Shown here: positions 46,105-55,807 of the stretch, in pieces | Position numbering within the stretch: the stretch's first letter is position 1 | How the letters are laid out: each line of letters opens with the position of its first letter | Assembly: GCF_011578285.1 (NCBI RefSeq) | Contig: NZ_CP049916.1 | Location: 2,790,001-2,854,000 of the forward strand | DNA from: Acinetobacter lanii | Lineage (GTDB): Bacteria > Pseudomonadota > Gammaproteobacteria > Pseudomonadales > Moraxellaceae | Direction: 5' to 3' | DNA length: 64,000 nucleotides | Position numbers and translations under genes: made by a program | The notes under the pieces: generated by a model | The model's database searches: none | Told to the model about the DNA's origin: nothing | What the model saw: only the letters and a program-made list of their open reading frames with translations

Positions 46105-47108
46105 TATTCAGCTTGGGTTTTCGGTGTAGAGGTCGTTGATACTACAGCTTCAGAAGCAGCAAGCTGGTTTTTAACAGACTCAGGTAAATACTCAGCTTTT
46201 AAAATCCCCTGTAGCTGATCATAAGGCAAAATCAAGCGCGGTAATCCCACGACATAAGGGCCAATTTCATATTCTTGATACTGCAAAATCAGCCCTTGTT
46301 TAGCCAAGTAAAAATTATCACTGAGCTTAAATTTCCATGCCTGCTCATATTCATCGACATTGTCGGCAAGCTTGGCATCCATGACCCATTTTTTAAAGGC
46401 TTCATGGGCTAAAGCTTCGAGCTTGGCCTGTTGCTTGGGCTGTAGCAATTGCGCCAACTCAACTTGCTTCTGCTGTTTTAAATCAAAATTAAAATAATGT
46501 TGTGCTGACGAACCGTGTGCCCCACCCAAATAACTACTGGTATTCAACACCACCGTTGCCAAAGGTCCATCTGAATTTAAAATTTTAGGACTGACACTCA
46601 AACTGATTTGATGACTGACGCCTAAGGTTTTCAATTCTTTATCAAGTGCAAGGAAACTGTTCACATAGGGTTGCACGCGATCCGACATTAATTGAACGGG
46701 TGTCTTTGGTGCAGCCAATTCACTGGCTGCACGTTGTTCGTCTACGGTCAACGGTTGATCTTGTTTTGCCTGATCCGTCGGGTGGGTGGTGTCGAGTATC
46801 TGGTGAAGCTGTTTTAAAATCGCATCATCAATCAAACTGTCGAGGACAAACTGATTGGTGCTGAGTCGGTCAATCGAAATTTCAGGGCAAGTGTTGCCAT
46901 CACATTCAGTCACATGCACAGGCACTTGTTGGGTGCTGCCTTTCAATGTCAATTGTTCAACCACAGCTTCAGATACCGGGTTTTCATCAGCCTTTGTTTC
47001 AGTTTTTTGATCCGATTTGGGCTGACACGCAGTTAAAGCGACCGTAGCCACCACCATACTTAAACGAGTTAAACGCAGCACATCTAGACTTTTATTTTTT
47101 AACATCAT
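46104..47108 (-). CDS. Lipoprotein with RsiV/DUF3298-like domain
   Basis: 334 residues. A type II signal peptide ends at the lipobox VALTAC (Cys about 28), followed by an acidic/Lys linker. The C-terminal region has the RsiV/DUF3298 pattern: SYLGGAHGSSAQHYFNFDLKQQKQVELAQLL and later YEIGPYVVGLPRLILPYDQLQGIL. In Bacillus the RsiV domain binds lysozyme; here no sigma factor or transmembrane anchor accompanies it, so a periplasmic outer-membrane-anchored role is likely. Two adjacent ATGs are possible starts. It lies 143 nt downstream of a second, related lipoprotein gene. Confidence 0.8.
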   Translation of the reverse strand: MMLKNKSLDVLRLTRLSMVVATVALTACQPKSDQKTETKADENPVSEAVVEQLTLKGSTQQVPVHVTECDGNTCPEISIDRLSTNQFVLDSLIDDAILKQLHQILDTTHPTDQAKQDQPLTVDEQRAASELAAPKTPVQLMSDRVQPYVNSFLALDKELKTLGVSHQISLSVSPKILNSDGPLATVVLNTSSYLGGAHGSSAQHYFNFDLKQQKQVELAQLLQPKQQAKLEALAHEAFKKWVMDAKLADNVDEYEQAWKFKLSDNFYLAKQGLILQYQEYEIGPYVVGLPRLILPYDQLQGILKAEYLPESVKNQLAASEAVVSTTSTPKTQAE

Positions 47109-47251
47109 TCTAACCTTTAGCTAGATATTTCATTCATTTATAACATTAGCCTAGCTCGGTCTGAGGTATGGCTCAAGTCAGTATTGTATGTGTTTAGATG
47201 CAAACTTAAGCTTTATTCACATAACGCTGTCTAAACTTACACTTTGCGTAT

Positions 47252-48085
47252 TTAAAACATTTTTTGGAAAATATTCGGTTGCACAATCTGTTGCGTCTGC
47301 GCTTTGCTCAGATAAATATCGAGTTGTGTTCCGTCTTTGACAATTTCATTGGCACGATAATGCACACCTAAGCCCTCATCATCAAAGAACCAATCATTTT
47401 GACCCCAATATAATTTTTTCGGCGCTGACTTTCTCACTTCCGTTTTTTGTTCTGTCAACCATTCTTGATACTTGGCTTGAATAATCTCATTCATGACGTT
47501 TTGCTGCTTGCTTTCAATCACATCAAGCAAGGACAATTTTTTATGTAATTTACGGTCAACCACAAAGAAATAGCCACGATCTTTAACACTGACGTCTTCT
47601 TGCTTGGTGTTCACAATCACTTGTAATAAGACATACTGATTGCGCTGCGCCGCAATCCGAGTTTGCATATCCAAAGCATAGGCTTGATTGGCTTTAAAAT
47701 CTTGCTGCCATGCATCGGAAGCTTTGACATAAGCATTAATCGCTTGCTGCAAGCTCATCGCCTGTTTTAAACCCAATTGATCTTGAATGACTTTGGCCTG
47801 ACTGTCCGCAATCCATTGATTGATGAATGCATCTTGAGTATGAATGGTCTGAATTTTAACATCGATACAGTCTTTCTTCTCACAGAAAGGTAAGGCATAT
47901 TTGGCCGGTTGCTCTTGAATATTTAAAAATGGTAATACTTCGGCTTTTTCAGTAGGCTGGAGTGTCTTTGGCTGTTTTTGATCATTCACTTTATCTTTGT
48001 TCTTTGGGTCACATGCCACCAACCCAGTCAAACTCAGACCAATAAACACAGCGGTCAAATGATGTCGAGTTTTATTCTTTTGCAC
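47252..48085 (-). CDS. Lipoprotein paralogous to its downstream neighbour
   Basis: About 277 residues. The best-supported start is GTG 48083-48085 (MQKNKTRHHLTAVFIGLSL), because AAGGAA lies about 9 nt upstream and the product is a clean lipoprotein signal peptide ending in GLVAC. An ATG at 48110-48112 would add nine basic residues. After a Lys/Gln-rich linker it shares the plan of the next gene: a short CxxxxC-containing block (FCEKKDCIDVKIQTI against ECDGNTCPEISIDRL), an INQWIAD helix and a C-terminal beta region (FDDEGLGVHYRANEIV). It probably arose by tandem duplication. Function unknown; not a copy of any characterised lipoprotein I can name. Confidence 0.72.
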   Translation of the reverse strand: MQKNKTRHHLTAVFIGLSLTGLVACDPKNKDKVNDQKQPKTLQPTEKAEVLPFLNIQEQPAKYALPFCEKKDCIDVKIQTIHTQDAFINQWIADSQAKVIQDQLGLKQAMSLQQAINAYVKASDAWQQDFKANQAYALDMQTRIAAQRNQYVLLQVIVNTKQEDVSVKDRGYFFVVDRKLHKKLSLLDVIESKQQNVMNEIIQAKYQEWLTEQKTEVRKSAPKKLYWGQNDWFFDDEGLGVHYRANEIVKDGTQLDIYLSKAQTQQIVQPNIFQKMF

Positions 48086-48162
48086 AGCTCTATTTCCTTT
48101 TTTTACATGCATTCTGTCATACACACATGGGCATATCTATGACTTTATTTTACGTGTTTCCG

Positions 48163-48192
48163 AAATAAAAACAGCTTCTCTAGGAAGCTGCT
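48163..48192 (-). terminator. Terminator of prfC
   Basis: On the minus strand CAGCTTC-CTAGA-GAAGCTG followed by TTTTTATTT, about 30 nt past the prfC stop. Confidence 0.85.
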
Positions 48193-48222
48193 TTTATTCA
48201 GTACACAGAGAATAATGATAAA

Positions 48223-49815
48223 TTAATGTTCACGCGTCGCACGGAATACGATGTCAGGATAACGCTCTTGCATTAACTGTAAATTTACACGACTCGGTGC
48301 AAGATAGGTTAGATGACCACCGCCATCGACCGACAATTGATCATGTGCTTTTTTCTTAAATTCATTGAATTTCTTTTCATCATCACATGAGACCCAACGC
48401 ACTGTATTAATACTGACAGGCTCGTAAACGCAGTCGACTTTGTACTCTTCTTTTAAACGGTATGCCACCACTTCAAACTGGAGCACCCCCACAGCACCCA
48501 CGATCAAATCATTGCTGTTTTGTGGCATGAACACCTGTGTTGCGCCTTCTTCTGAAAGCTCTTTTAGACCTTTTTGAAGCTGTTTCGACTTCAAAGGATC
48601 TTTTAAGCGTACACGGCGGAACATTTCAGGGGCAAAGTGTGGAATACCGGTAAATTGAAGTTTTTCACCTGACGTAAAAGTATCGCCAATTTGAATGGTC
48701 CCGTGGTTATGTAAACCAATAATATCGCCCGGCCATGCTTCTTCTAAATGTTGACGGTCACCCGCCAAGAAGGTCAAAGCGTCACTAATACGGACATCTT
48801 TATCAAGGCGCACATGTTTCATTTTCAAACCACGTTCATATTTACCTGAACAGATACGCATAAAGGCAATACGGTCACGATGTTTTGGGTCCATATTGGC
48901 TTGGATTTTAAAGACAAAACCGGTGAAGCCTTCTTCCGTTGCATCCACTTTACGGTCTGCGGTTGGATGTGCTTTAGGCTCGGGGGCATATTGGCTGAAT
49001 GCATCCAGAACGTGATCAACACCAAAGTTACCTAACGCTGTACCGAACAATACTGGGGTTTGTTTGCCTGCTAAGAATAAGTCACGATCCAATGGTTCAT
49101 TGGCCATTTGAACCAATTCCAACGACTCTTCAAAAGCAGCCCAAGCCAAATCACCGACTTTTTCACGAAGGTCAGCATGATCATAACCATCACGCACTTC
49201 AATATCGGTAATCGTTGAACCAAAACCGGCTTTATAGACATAGAACTTTTCTTCGATCAGGTTAAATACCCCTGCGAAGTCACGCCCTGTACCTAAAGGC
49301 CACGTAATCGGAACACATTTAATTTTAAGAACGTTTTCAATTTCATCCAACAGCTCTAAAGGCTCACGGATTTCACGGTCCATTTTGTTCACAAATGAGA
49401 TGATCGGTGTATCACGCATACGACACACGTCCATCAATTTAATGGTCCGTTCCTCGACCCCTTTTGCACCATCAATCACCATCAACGCCGAGTCTACAGC
49501 AGTCAGGGTACGATAAGTATCTTCCGAGAAGTCCTCATGCCCTGGGGTATCGAGCAAGTTAACCATCTTGTCTTTAAATGGAAACTGCATCACTGAGGTG
49601 GTGATCGAAATCCCACGCTCTTTCTCCATTTCCATCCAGTCCGAAGTCGCAGCACGGTCAGATTTACGACTCTTTACCATTCCTGCCACCTGAATTGCTT
49701 GACCCCATAACAGCAGTTTTTCTGTCATGGTGGTTTTACCGGCATCGGGGTGGGAAATGATGGCGAACGTACGTCTTTGAGCGACCTGGGCCGCTAACTC
49801 ATCTTTAAAACTCAT
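48223..49815 (-). CDS. prfC: Peptide chain release factor 3
   Basis: 530 residues. RF3 is the GTPase that ejects RF1/RF2 after termination. G1 is [13 protein letters not shown], the switch I region [20 protein letters not shown]3 [17 protein letters not shown]4 NKMD. Later domains carry [22 protein letters not shown] and [16 protein letters not shown], characteristic of RF3 rather than EF-G. It starts at the ATG 49813-49815. It is a single gene with a terminator downstream. Confidence 0.97.
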   Translation of the reverse strand: MSFKDELAAQVAQRRTFAIISHPDAGKTTMTEKLLLWGQAIQVAGMVKSRKSDRAATSDWMEMEKERGISITTSVMQFPFKDKMVNLLDTPGHEDFSEDTYRTLTAVDSALMVIDGAKGVEERTIKLMDVCRMRDTPIISFVNKMDREIREPLELLDEIENVLKIKCVPITWPLGTGRDFAGVFNLIEEKFYVYKAGFGSTITDIEVRDGYDHADLREKVGDLAWAAFEESLELVQMANEPLDRDLFLAGKQTPVLFGTALGNFGVDHVLDAFSQYAPEPKAHPTADRKVDATEEGFTGFVFKIQANMDPKHRDRIAFMRICSGKYERGLKMKHVRLDKDVRISDALTFLAGDRQHLEEAWPGDIIGLHNHGTIQIGDTFTSGEKLQFTGIPHFAPEMFRRVRLKDPLKSKQLQKGLKELSEEGATQVFMPQNSNDLIVGAVGVLQFEVVAYRLKEEYKVDCVYEPVSINTVRWVSCDDEKKFNEFKKKAHDQLSVDGGGHLTYLAPSRVNLQLMQERYPDIVFRATREH

Positions 49816-49948
49816 GGAAAATACCTACTGCAGAGATGCAGTGCAAAGATCAAGTGCTGATCAAATTTAAAAATTGGCGGTATTGTAGCAGATCAATCAA
49901 GATTTTGAATGCAGTGAACAGTAAAGCCCAACAAAACTGGGTTAAGTC

Positions 49949-52012
49949 TTAAACCTTAAAAGTCGACTCTAAACGATCTACCGGCAATGGCATACCAAGC
50001 AAATAGCCTTGGAGTTGCTGACATCCCAAGCGTTTTAAAATATCTGCTTGCTGTTCCGTCTCAACCCCTTCAGCAGTCACAATTAAACCCAAACGATTTG
50101 CCAGTTGAATAATACTTTCTAAAATAATTTCTTCTTTGGTATTCGGCGCAAGATTTTTAATAAATTCACGGTCAATTTTTAATTCATCGACTGGTAAATC
50201 TTTCAAGTATAAGAAACTTGAGTGTCCTGTCCCAAAGTCATCAATCGCGAGAGAAATACCCAAATTACGTAAATTTTCGAAGGTACGGATGCTGACATCA
50301 ATATGGTGCATCGCGGTTGATTCCGTGATTTCAATAATCAAATTTCCGGCATCAATTTGATATTTCTCAATCAACTTACGCAAGGTTTCAATCAAGGGCT
50401 TATGTTCAAACTGTACCGCAGACAAGTTCACTGCAATCGGGCAAAAAGGACGATTTTGTGCCGTCCATTCTTTAATTTGCATACACGCTTGCTCAAGCGC
50501 CCAATAGCCCATTTTAATGATCAGACCGGTTTGCTCCGCACCTTCGATAAACATATTGGGTGCCAGCAAACCCAAGCTAGGGTGCTTCCAACGGATCAGC
50601 GCTTCGACCCCACAGATCTCGCGATTTACCGTAAATTTCGGTTGATAGAACAATACGAACTGTTGCTCTTCAACGGCTTTATATAAATCATTAATCAGTT
50701 TCGATTGGCTACGTGCGACTTCTTGCTGATCGAGCGAGTAATTAAAAATGCTATAGGTATTACGCCCCTGATCTTTCGACATCAGCATGGCTGCATCGGC
50801 ATTGATCAGTAAGTCATGTAAATTGGTGCCATGGTCAGGGTAATACACCACACCTAAACTGGCTGACACATTGATCTCTTTGCCTGCCACATTAAAACTT
50901 TCTTGAATCTTTTGCAGCACTGAATCTGCGACCCGTTCAATCCGATCTGGAGAAAAGTTTTCGAGTACCAATAAAAATTCATCACCACCAATGCGAATCA
51001 GCTTCTGATCAGGCTCAAGTAAGGCATGTAAGCGCTGTGCGAGCTTCACCAACAACTCATCGCCAATGTGATGACCGAAAGCATCATTCACCGCTTTAAA
51101 ACGATCTAGATCGATATAGATCAATGCAATTTTATGGTCTGAAAATTTGTATAGAGAAAACAGTGAACTGGTGTAATCAATCAAAAATAAACGATTTGGT
51201 AATTTGGTCAGATTGTCTTGCAGTGCCAAGTTTTCCAACTCTTTATTCATTCTTAACAGTTGTTGATTACGCTCTTCTAGACGTAACTCTAAAACCGCAA
51301 CAATAAAGGTCGAAATCAGAATCAAACTGGTCACGAATACCGCAATAAATAGCAGTAAACCTTGCCCTTTTTGAAATTGTTCAAGTTGACTAACTGTGGT
51401 ATGCGATGAATGGAAGGACGTGGCGGCCATACCAGTATAGTGCATTCCCACAATACTCAGCGCCAATACACTCGCGGCCACGAATTTTAATAACTTCGAT
51501 TGGGTTTCATCTTGCTTGAGTTTAAACATCAACCAAAATGCCACCCCTGAGCCAAAGATTCCAATCAGTACCGAGAACACCACAAGAATGGCGTTATAGC
51601 CCAATACATAATTTGGAACGATCAAGCCCATCATACCGGTATAGTGCATACCCGAAATTCCAGCCCCCATTAAGAACGCCCCTAAAATGAGGCGACCGAG
51701 AGGCAAAGTATCACGGGTGGTGAGCCATACTGCGAATATGGAGGTTAAAGCGGCGATCACATAGGAAAAGAACGTTAAACTCGGTTCGAAACTAAAGCCT
51801 CTGGGCAAATGGCAGGCCAGCATGCCAACAAAATGCATGATCCAGACGGCAAGACCAAACACCATCCCACTGACTGCAACCAATACTTTTTGGCGGGTCG
51901 GATTAGAATTGCTAAAAATGAGTTGTTCTAATGAAATAGCAATATAGCAGGTAATCACTGCGACAATGGCAGAGCCCGCTACTAATGCATAATCATAACT
52001 CATATGAATCAT
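49949..52012 (-). CDS. MHYT-GGDEF-EAL membrane protein for c-di-GMP turnover
   Basis: 687 residues. The N-terminal seven-helix MHYT sensor (about 1-250) has three motif copies: VWIMHFVGM, SGMHYTGMMG and VGMHYTGMAA. This sensor type is proposed to bind copper and sense oxygen, CO or NO. The GGDEF domain has an intact RIGGDEF and NRLFLIDY start. The EAL domain has GVEALIRWKHP, NLSAVQF, EITES, AIDDFGTGHSS, KIDREFI and AEGVETEQQ, all key residues present, so both synthesis and hydrolysis are possible. It resembles MucR/YkoW-type regulators. It stands alone between prfC and prc. Confidence 0.92.
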   Translation of the reverse strand: MIHMSYDYALVAGSAIVAVITCYIAISLEQLIFSNSNPTRQKVLVAVSGMVFGLAVWIMHFVGMLACHLPRGFSFEPSLTFFSYVIAALTSIFAVWLTTRDTLPLGRLILGAFLMGAGISGMHYTGMMGLIVPNYVLGYNAILVVFSVLIGIFGSGVAFWLMFKLKQDETQSKLLKFVAASVLALSIVGMHYTGMAATSFHSSHTTVSQLEQFQKGQGLLLFIAVFVTSLILISTFIVAVLELRLEERNQQLLRMNKELENLALQDNLTKLPNRLFLIDYTSSLFSLYKFSDHKIALIYIDLDRFKAVNDAFGHHIGDELLVKLAQRLHALLEPDQKLIRIGGDEFLLVLENFSPDRIERVADSVLQKIQESFNVAGKEINVSASLGVVYYPDHGTNLHDLLINADAAMLMSKDQGRNTYSIFNYSLDQQEVARSQSKLINDLYKAVEEQQFVLFYQPKFTVNREICGVEALIRWKHPSLGLLAPNMFIEGAEQTGLIIKMGYWALEQACMQIKEWTAQNRPFCPIAVNLSAVQFEHKPLIETLRKLIEKYQIDAGNLIIEITESTAMHHIDVSIRTFENLRNLGISLAIDDFGTGHSSFLYLKDLPVDELKIDREFIKNLAPNTKEEIILESIIQLANRLGLIVTAEGVETEQQADILKRLGCQQLQGYLLGMPLPVDRLESTFKV

Positions 52013-52171
52013 ATAAAAACTATTCCATTCCCGAACCTAATTATTTTTGTATTCAAACCCCAAAAGTACCGCAATATAAATGTAAGAAGGTTCAACTTTT
52101 TAATGAGCATTTGTCGCTTACAACAATATCACCATCTCCTTGAAGGTCAAGTTCTTTTTAGATTTGCACAT

Positions 52172-52203
52172 TAAAAAATGGCATATAAAAATATGCCATT
52201 TTT
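52172..52203 (-). terminator. Terminator of prc
   Basis: AAATGGCATAT-AAAA-ATATGCCATTT with A and T tracts, 26 nt past the prc stop. Confidence 0.85.
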
Positions 52204-52228
52204 AACTCAATCTTAATAACGCCTGTAG

Positions 52229-54412
52229 CTATTTTCTTAAATCAGCCAAATCCAATAGCACATGAGCGGCTTCCATCACAAAGGTTTCCTCCTCAGGTAA
52301 TGCAGGTCTTTGATTTGCTTTCATTTTTGCCCGAGACTCAGCCAATGCATCAAGTGATGCTTGGTAGCTTTCCCAATTTGAATACGGTTTTTTGCCGGTT
52401 TCAGTACGACGTTTGTTTTCAGCCGCCAAAGTTTTCTGCTCAAGCGCAATCAGTTCAGCCTTGCGTTTGTTGATATCGAGCACAATTTTCTTTTGCTCTT
52501 TGGCGGTTTGTGCCACCGCTTTACGCGCTTCTAGATATTTAAACTGCGAGTCTGCCTCAACACGCTGTTTCGATTTTGCACTGAGCTGTTCAACATAGGC
52601 CTGAATTTCACCCTCACGCTTAAACGGTGCAGTTGGAATCGTATCCCACTCCAAAGCATTCTTCGCCTTACGTTCACCAAATTCTTCGTCATAAATGTCG
52701 ACCAATTTAATGTCTGGCACCACGCCTTTATTCTGGGTACTGCCGCCAGTAATTCGGTAGAACTTACGTTGCGTTAAAGTTGCTTGACCATAAGCCAAGC
52801 TGTCTAATTGAACCTGCGCAGTCCCTTTACCGGTGGTGGTACTGCCAATAATCACACCACGACCATAGTCTTGAATCGCAGCCGAGTAAATCTCACTCGC
52901 TGAAGCAGAGGCCAAGTTGATCATCACGGCTAGAGGGCCGGCATAAGTCTGTTTACCGCCATCAGTGTCTTCAAACACACTGACATTGCCATTGCCATCA
53001 CGGATCTGCACCACAGGGCCAGATTTGACCACCTGTCCAATCATTTTCGACACTTCTTCTAGTGAACCGCCCGGATTATTACGTAGGTCAATAATAATCC
53101 CTTCGACTTTTTGATCCGCTAAAGTTTTCAACGCTTTATTGGTGTCTTCAGAGACAGAACGATATTCAGCCCCTGCACGGCGGGCACGATAGTTCAAATA
53201 GAAGGATGGGATTTCAACCACGCCAAAGGTATGTTTTTTACCGTCACGGGTCAGATCGATGGTACGGCTACGTACACCGGCATCTTCTTCTTGAATCACA
53301 TCACGCACAATGGTCACGGTACGCGCTTGACTCATCGACGCTCCTGTACCGAGCAGTTTGACCGTGACTTTGGTGCCACGTTTACCACGAATTAAACCGA
53401 CAATTTCTGAGCTCGGCCAACCAATGACATCTACCATCTTTTCGCCGTCTTGCGCCACACCAATAATGCGGTCGCCTGACTTCACTTGACCCGTTTTACT
53501 TGCTGGCCCACCATCCACGATGGTTTCAATTTTGGTGTAGTCTTCATTGCCACGTTCCGGACGAATGGATACCCCAATCCCCTCCAACTGCAAAGTGGTT
53601 TGACGATTGAGTTCCATCGCATCGACAGGTGGGAAATAATTACTGTGTGGATCATAGGTGGCCAACATTGCGTTGAGTGTTTTTTCTAACACATCATCAC
53701 TTTTAATCCGTGACATGCGCTCAAGTTGACGGGTATAACGCTTGGTCAAAGTTTGAACTGGGGTTAAATCCTCTGCCGCTGTCAAATCCTGACCATCGGC
53801 TAAAGTTGGATCATCTTTCAATGCTTTTTGCTTGGCTTGATCTTCTTCTTTTGAAATCGTGAGATTGATCAGCTGTGACACCAACATTTTACGCCATTGG
53901 GTCTCTTGCTCAGCACGGGTATTGAAATACGGCGCTTTTTCACGATCAGTTTCAATATAGCTATCCGGCTGATTTAAATTTTGCGGTTTTTTCAGCTCGG
54001 CCAACATGAAAGTATAGAACTGCTTTAAACGGGCACGATATTGCTCATGAATACTGTATGGACCTGTGAGGTTACCGGCTTTTAAAGCTGCCCCAAAAGT
54101 TGGACCGAATTTCTTTTTATAATTGGCCACTTCATCGCTTAAAAACAAACTGTGATCGGGATCTAAGCTGTCCAAATACATGTCTAAAATACGATTCGAT
54201 GTATTGGCATCTAAACGCATATTTAAGTAATGCTGTCGATCGACCAAGGTTGCAAGCTGTCGAGAAACCAAGGCTTGCTCTTGTGTTGGTTGAATACTTT
54301 GAGCCACCGAAGTCATAGGCTCACTCGCCGCAATGGCTTCATTCATCGCATGAGTAAAGAATAAACCACCCGTTGCAACTGCAACTGCGCAAGCTAATGT
54401 TTGAAGTTTCAT
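52229..54412 (-). CDS. prc: Tail-specific C-terminal processing protease (Prc/Tsp)
   Basis: 727 residues from ATG 54410-54412, with a signal peptide (MKLQTLACAVAVATGGLFFTHA). The helical N-domain has LDPDHSLFLSDEVANYKKKFG. A PDZ domain follows (IGVSIRPERGNEDYTKIETIVDGGPASKTGQVKSGDRIIGV). In the S41 catalytic core the serine lies in NLASASASEIYSAAIQDYGR and the lysine in TTTGKGTAQVQ, forming a Ser-Lys dyad. The C-terminal helical DUF3340-like domain closes the protein. It degrades periplasmic proteins and peptidoglycan hydrolases with non-polar C-termini. It is divergent from nagZ, a peptidoglycan-recycling gene. Confidence 0.95.
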   Translation of the reverse strand: MKLQTLACAVAVATGGLFFTHAMNEAIAASEPMTSVAQSIQPTQEQALVSRQLATLVDRQHYLNMRLDANTSNRILDMYLDSLDPDHSLFLSDEVANYKKKFGPTFGAALKAGNLTGPYSIHEQYRARLKQFYTFMLAELKKPQNLNQPDSYIETDREKAPYFNTRAEQETQWRKMLVSQLINLTISKEEDQAKQKALKDDPTLADGQDLTAAEDLTPVQTLTKRYTRQLERMSRIKSDDVLEKTLNAMLATYDPHSNYFPPVDAMELNRQTTLQLEGIGVSIRPERGNEDYTKIETIVDGGPASKTGQVKSGDRIIGVAQDGEKMVDVIGWPSSEIVGLIRGKRGTKVTVKLLGTGASMSQARTVTIVRDVIQEEDAGVRSRTIDLTRDGKKHTFGVVEIPSFYLNYRARRAGAEYRSVSEDTNKALKTLADQKVEGIIIDLRNNPGGSLEEVSKMIGQVVKSGPVVQIRDGNGNVSVFEDTDGGKQTYAGPLAVMINLASASASEIYSAAIQDYGRGVIIGSTTTGKGTAQVQLDSLAYGQATLTQRKFYRITGGSTQNKGVVPDIKLVDIYDEEFGERKAKNALEWDTIPTAPFKREGEIQAYVEQLSAKSKQRVEADSQFKYLEARKAVAQTAKEQKKIVLDINKRKAELIALEQKTLAAENKRRTETGKKPYSNWESYQASLDALAESRAKMKANQRPALPEEETFVMEAAHVLLDLADLRK

Positions 54413-54609
54413 AAATACTTTGACGTTCCTTGGATTAACCAAATGCTATGCTGTTTTTCGATGAGAATGCTTCAGATTCAAAATCTTAAACAACTTTATA
54501 TGTTTATGCCGTGTAGTTTTATCATAATCTGTACTGAGAAAATGTAGCAAATCATTGCAGAATTCGGGTATTGTTTTCTCTTTTTAAAAATACAACCACG
54601 GACTCCACT

Positions 54610-55629
54610 ATGATTGGCGCTTTGATGCTTGATATTGCGGGCACACACCTTACTCAAGAAGATATTCAACTATTGCAAGCTCCGCAAGTCGGCGGCGTGA
54701 TTTTATTTTCAAGAAATATTGAATCGCCTCAACAAGTTCGTGCCTTGACTGATCATATGCGTCAAGTTCGTCCTGATCTTCTCATTGCGGTCGATCAAGA
54801 AGGTGGACGTGTGCAACGTTTAAAAAATGGGTTTACCCTGCTACCGGCTATGGGCAAATTTGGTCAACTTTATTTAACAGAACCCGAACGCGCGTTGAAA
54901 TTGGCGGAACAATGCGGTTGGCTCATGGCAACCGAAGTGTTGGCGGTGGGCATTGATTTTAGTTTTGCCCCTGTTTTAGATATCAATGCTATTAGCGATG
55001 TAATTGGAGATCGTGCTTTTGCCACAAATGTGCAGGACATTATCTCGCTTGCCAGTGCCTTTATGCGTGGGATGAAACGTGCAGGCATGGCCAATACCGG
55101 CAAACATTTTCCCGGTCATGGCTCAGTCAAAGCGGATTCACACGTGGCAGCAGCGGTTGATCCACGTAGCTTTGATGAAATTTATAAAAACGACATGCAA
55201 AGCTTTATTCAGTTGCAACCACAACTCGATGCTTTAATGCCTGCACACGTGATTTATGAAAACGTCGATCCGAATCCTGCTGGCTTTTCACCGTATTGGA
55301 TTCAAAAAGTGTTGCGTCAGGAAATGCAATTTGATGGCGTGCTGTTTTCTGATGATCTGACCATGCAAGCGGCCTGTGTTGCCGGTGGCGCAGATGCTCG
55401 GATTAAAGCCGCATTGGCTGCCGGCTGTGACATGGGCTTGGTGTGTAACCAACGTGAAGCTGCATGTTTGGCCCTTGAAGCGATTACCGATTTACCGCTA
55501 CCAAATCAACAGCGCCTAGAACGCATGCGCGGTAAAATCCCTCAGATTCAGATTGGTGAACAACTAGACCTAGGTGCCGAATGGGCTGAGATTAAACAGG
55601 CGATAGAACAGTTTAAACAGTCTGCTTAA
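54610..55629 (+). CDS. nagZ: Beta-N-acetylhexosaminidase of peptidoglycan recycling
   Basis: 339 residues from ATG 54610 (MIGALMLDIAGTHLT). It is a family GH3 cytosolic enzyme that removes GlcNAc from GlcNAc-anhydroMurNAc-peptides. VAVDQEGGRVQRLKNGFT, ATEVLAVGIDFSFAPVLDI, GDRAFA and the catalytic loop GKHFPGHGSVKADSH are canonical, and the nucleophile Asp lies in VLFSDDLTM. Its single-domain length distinguishes NagZ from large GH3 glucosidases. In bacteria with inducible AmpC its product feeds AmpR signalling. An earlier in-frame start adds 13 unrelated residues. Confidence 0.95.
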   Translation: MIGALMLDIAGTHLTQEDIQLLQAPQVGGVILFSRNIESPQQVRALTDHMRQVRPDLLIAVDQEGGRVQRLKNGFTLLPAMGKFGQLYLTEPERALKLAEQCGWLMATEVLAVGIDFSFAPVLDINAISDVIGDRAFATNVQDIISLASAFMRGMKRAGMANTGKHFPGHGSVKADSHVAAAVDPRSFDEIYKNDMQSFIQLQPQLDALMPAHVIYENVDPNPAGFSPYWIQKVLRQEMQFDGVLFSDDLTMQAACVAGGADARIKAALAAGCDMGLVCNQREAACLALEAITDLPLPNQQRLERMRGKIPQIQIGEQLDLGAEWAEIKQAIEQFKQSA

Positions 55630-55654
55630 CTCACTGGTTCATTCGGTTTTAAAC

Positions 55655-55686
55655 CAAAAGGAACATGAAAATGTTCCTTTTTTTAT
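55655..55686 (+). terminator. Terminator of nagZ
   Basis: AAAAGGAACAT-GAAA-ATGTTCCTTTTTTT, 25 nt after the nagZ stop. Confidence 0.9.
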
Positions 55687-55807
55687 GGCAAGCTTGTTAT
55701 GCTAAAAACATGTTACTGGCTGCGTGAAGTTTTCATGCCCTTGCATGGCGATTGCTTCAACAGCAGATAGATCAAGAATAAAATGTAAGAATAATATAAG
55801 GACGCTT

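Noticed and set aside
45633..46139. A 168-codon plus-strand frame across the TatD and lipoprotein junction
   Set aside because: It is antisense to two well-supported genes; the translation is Gln/His-rich shadow sequence.
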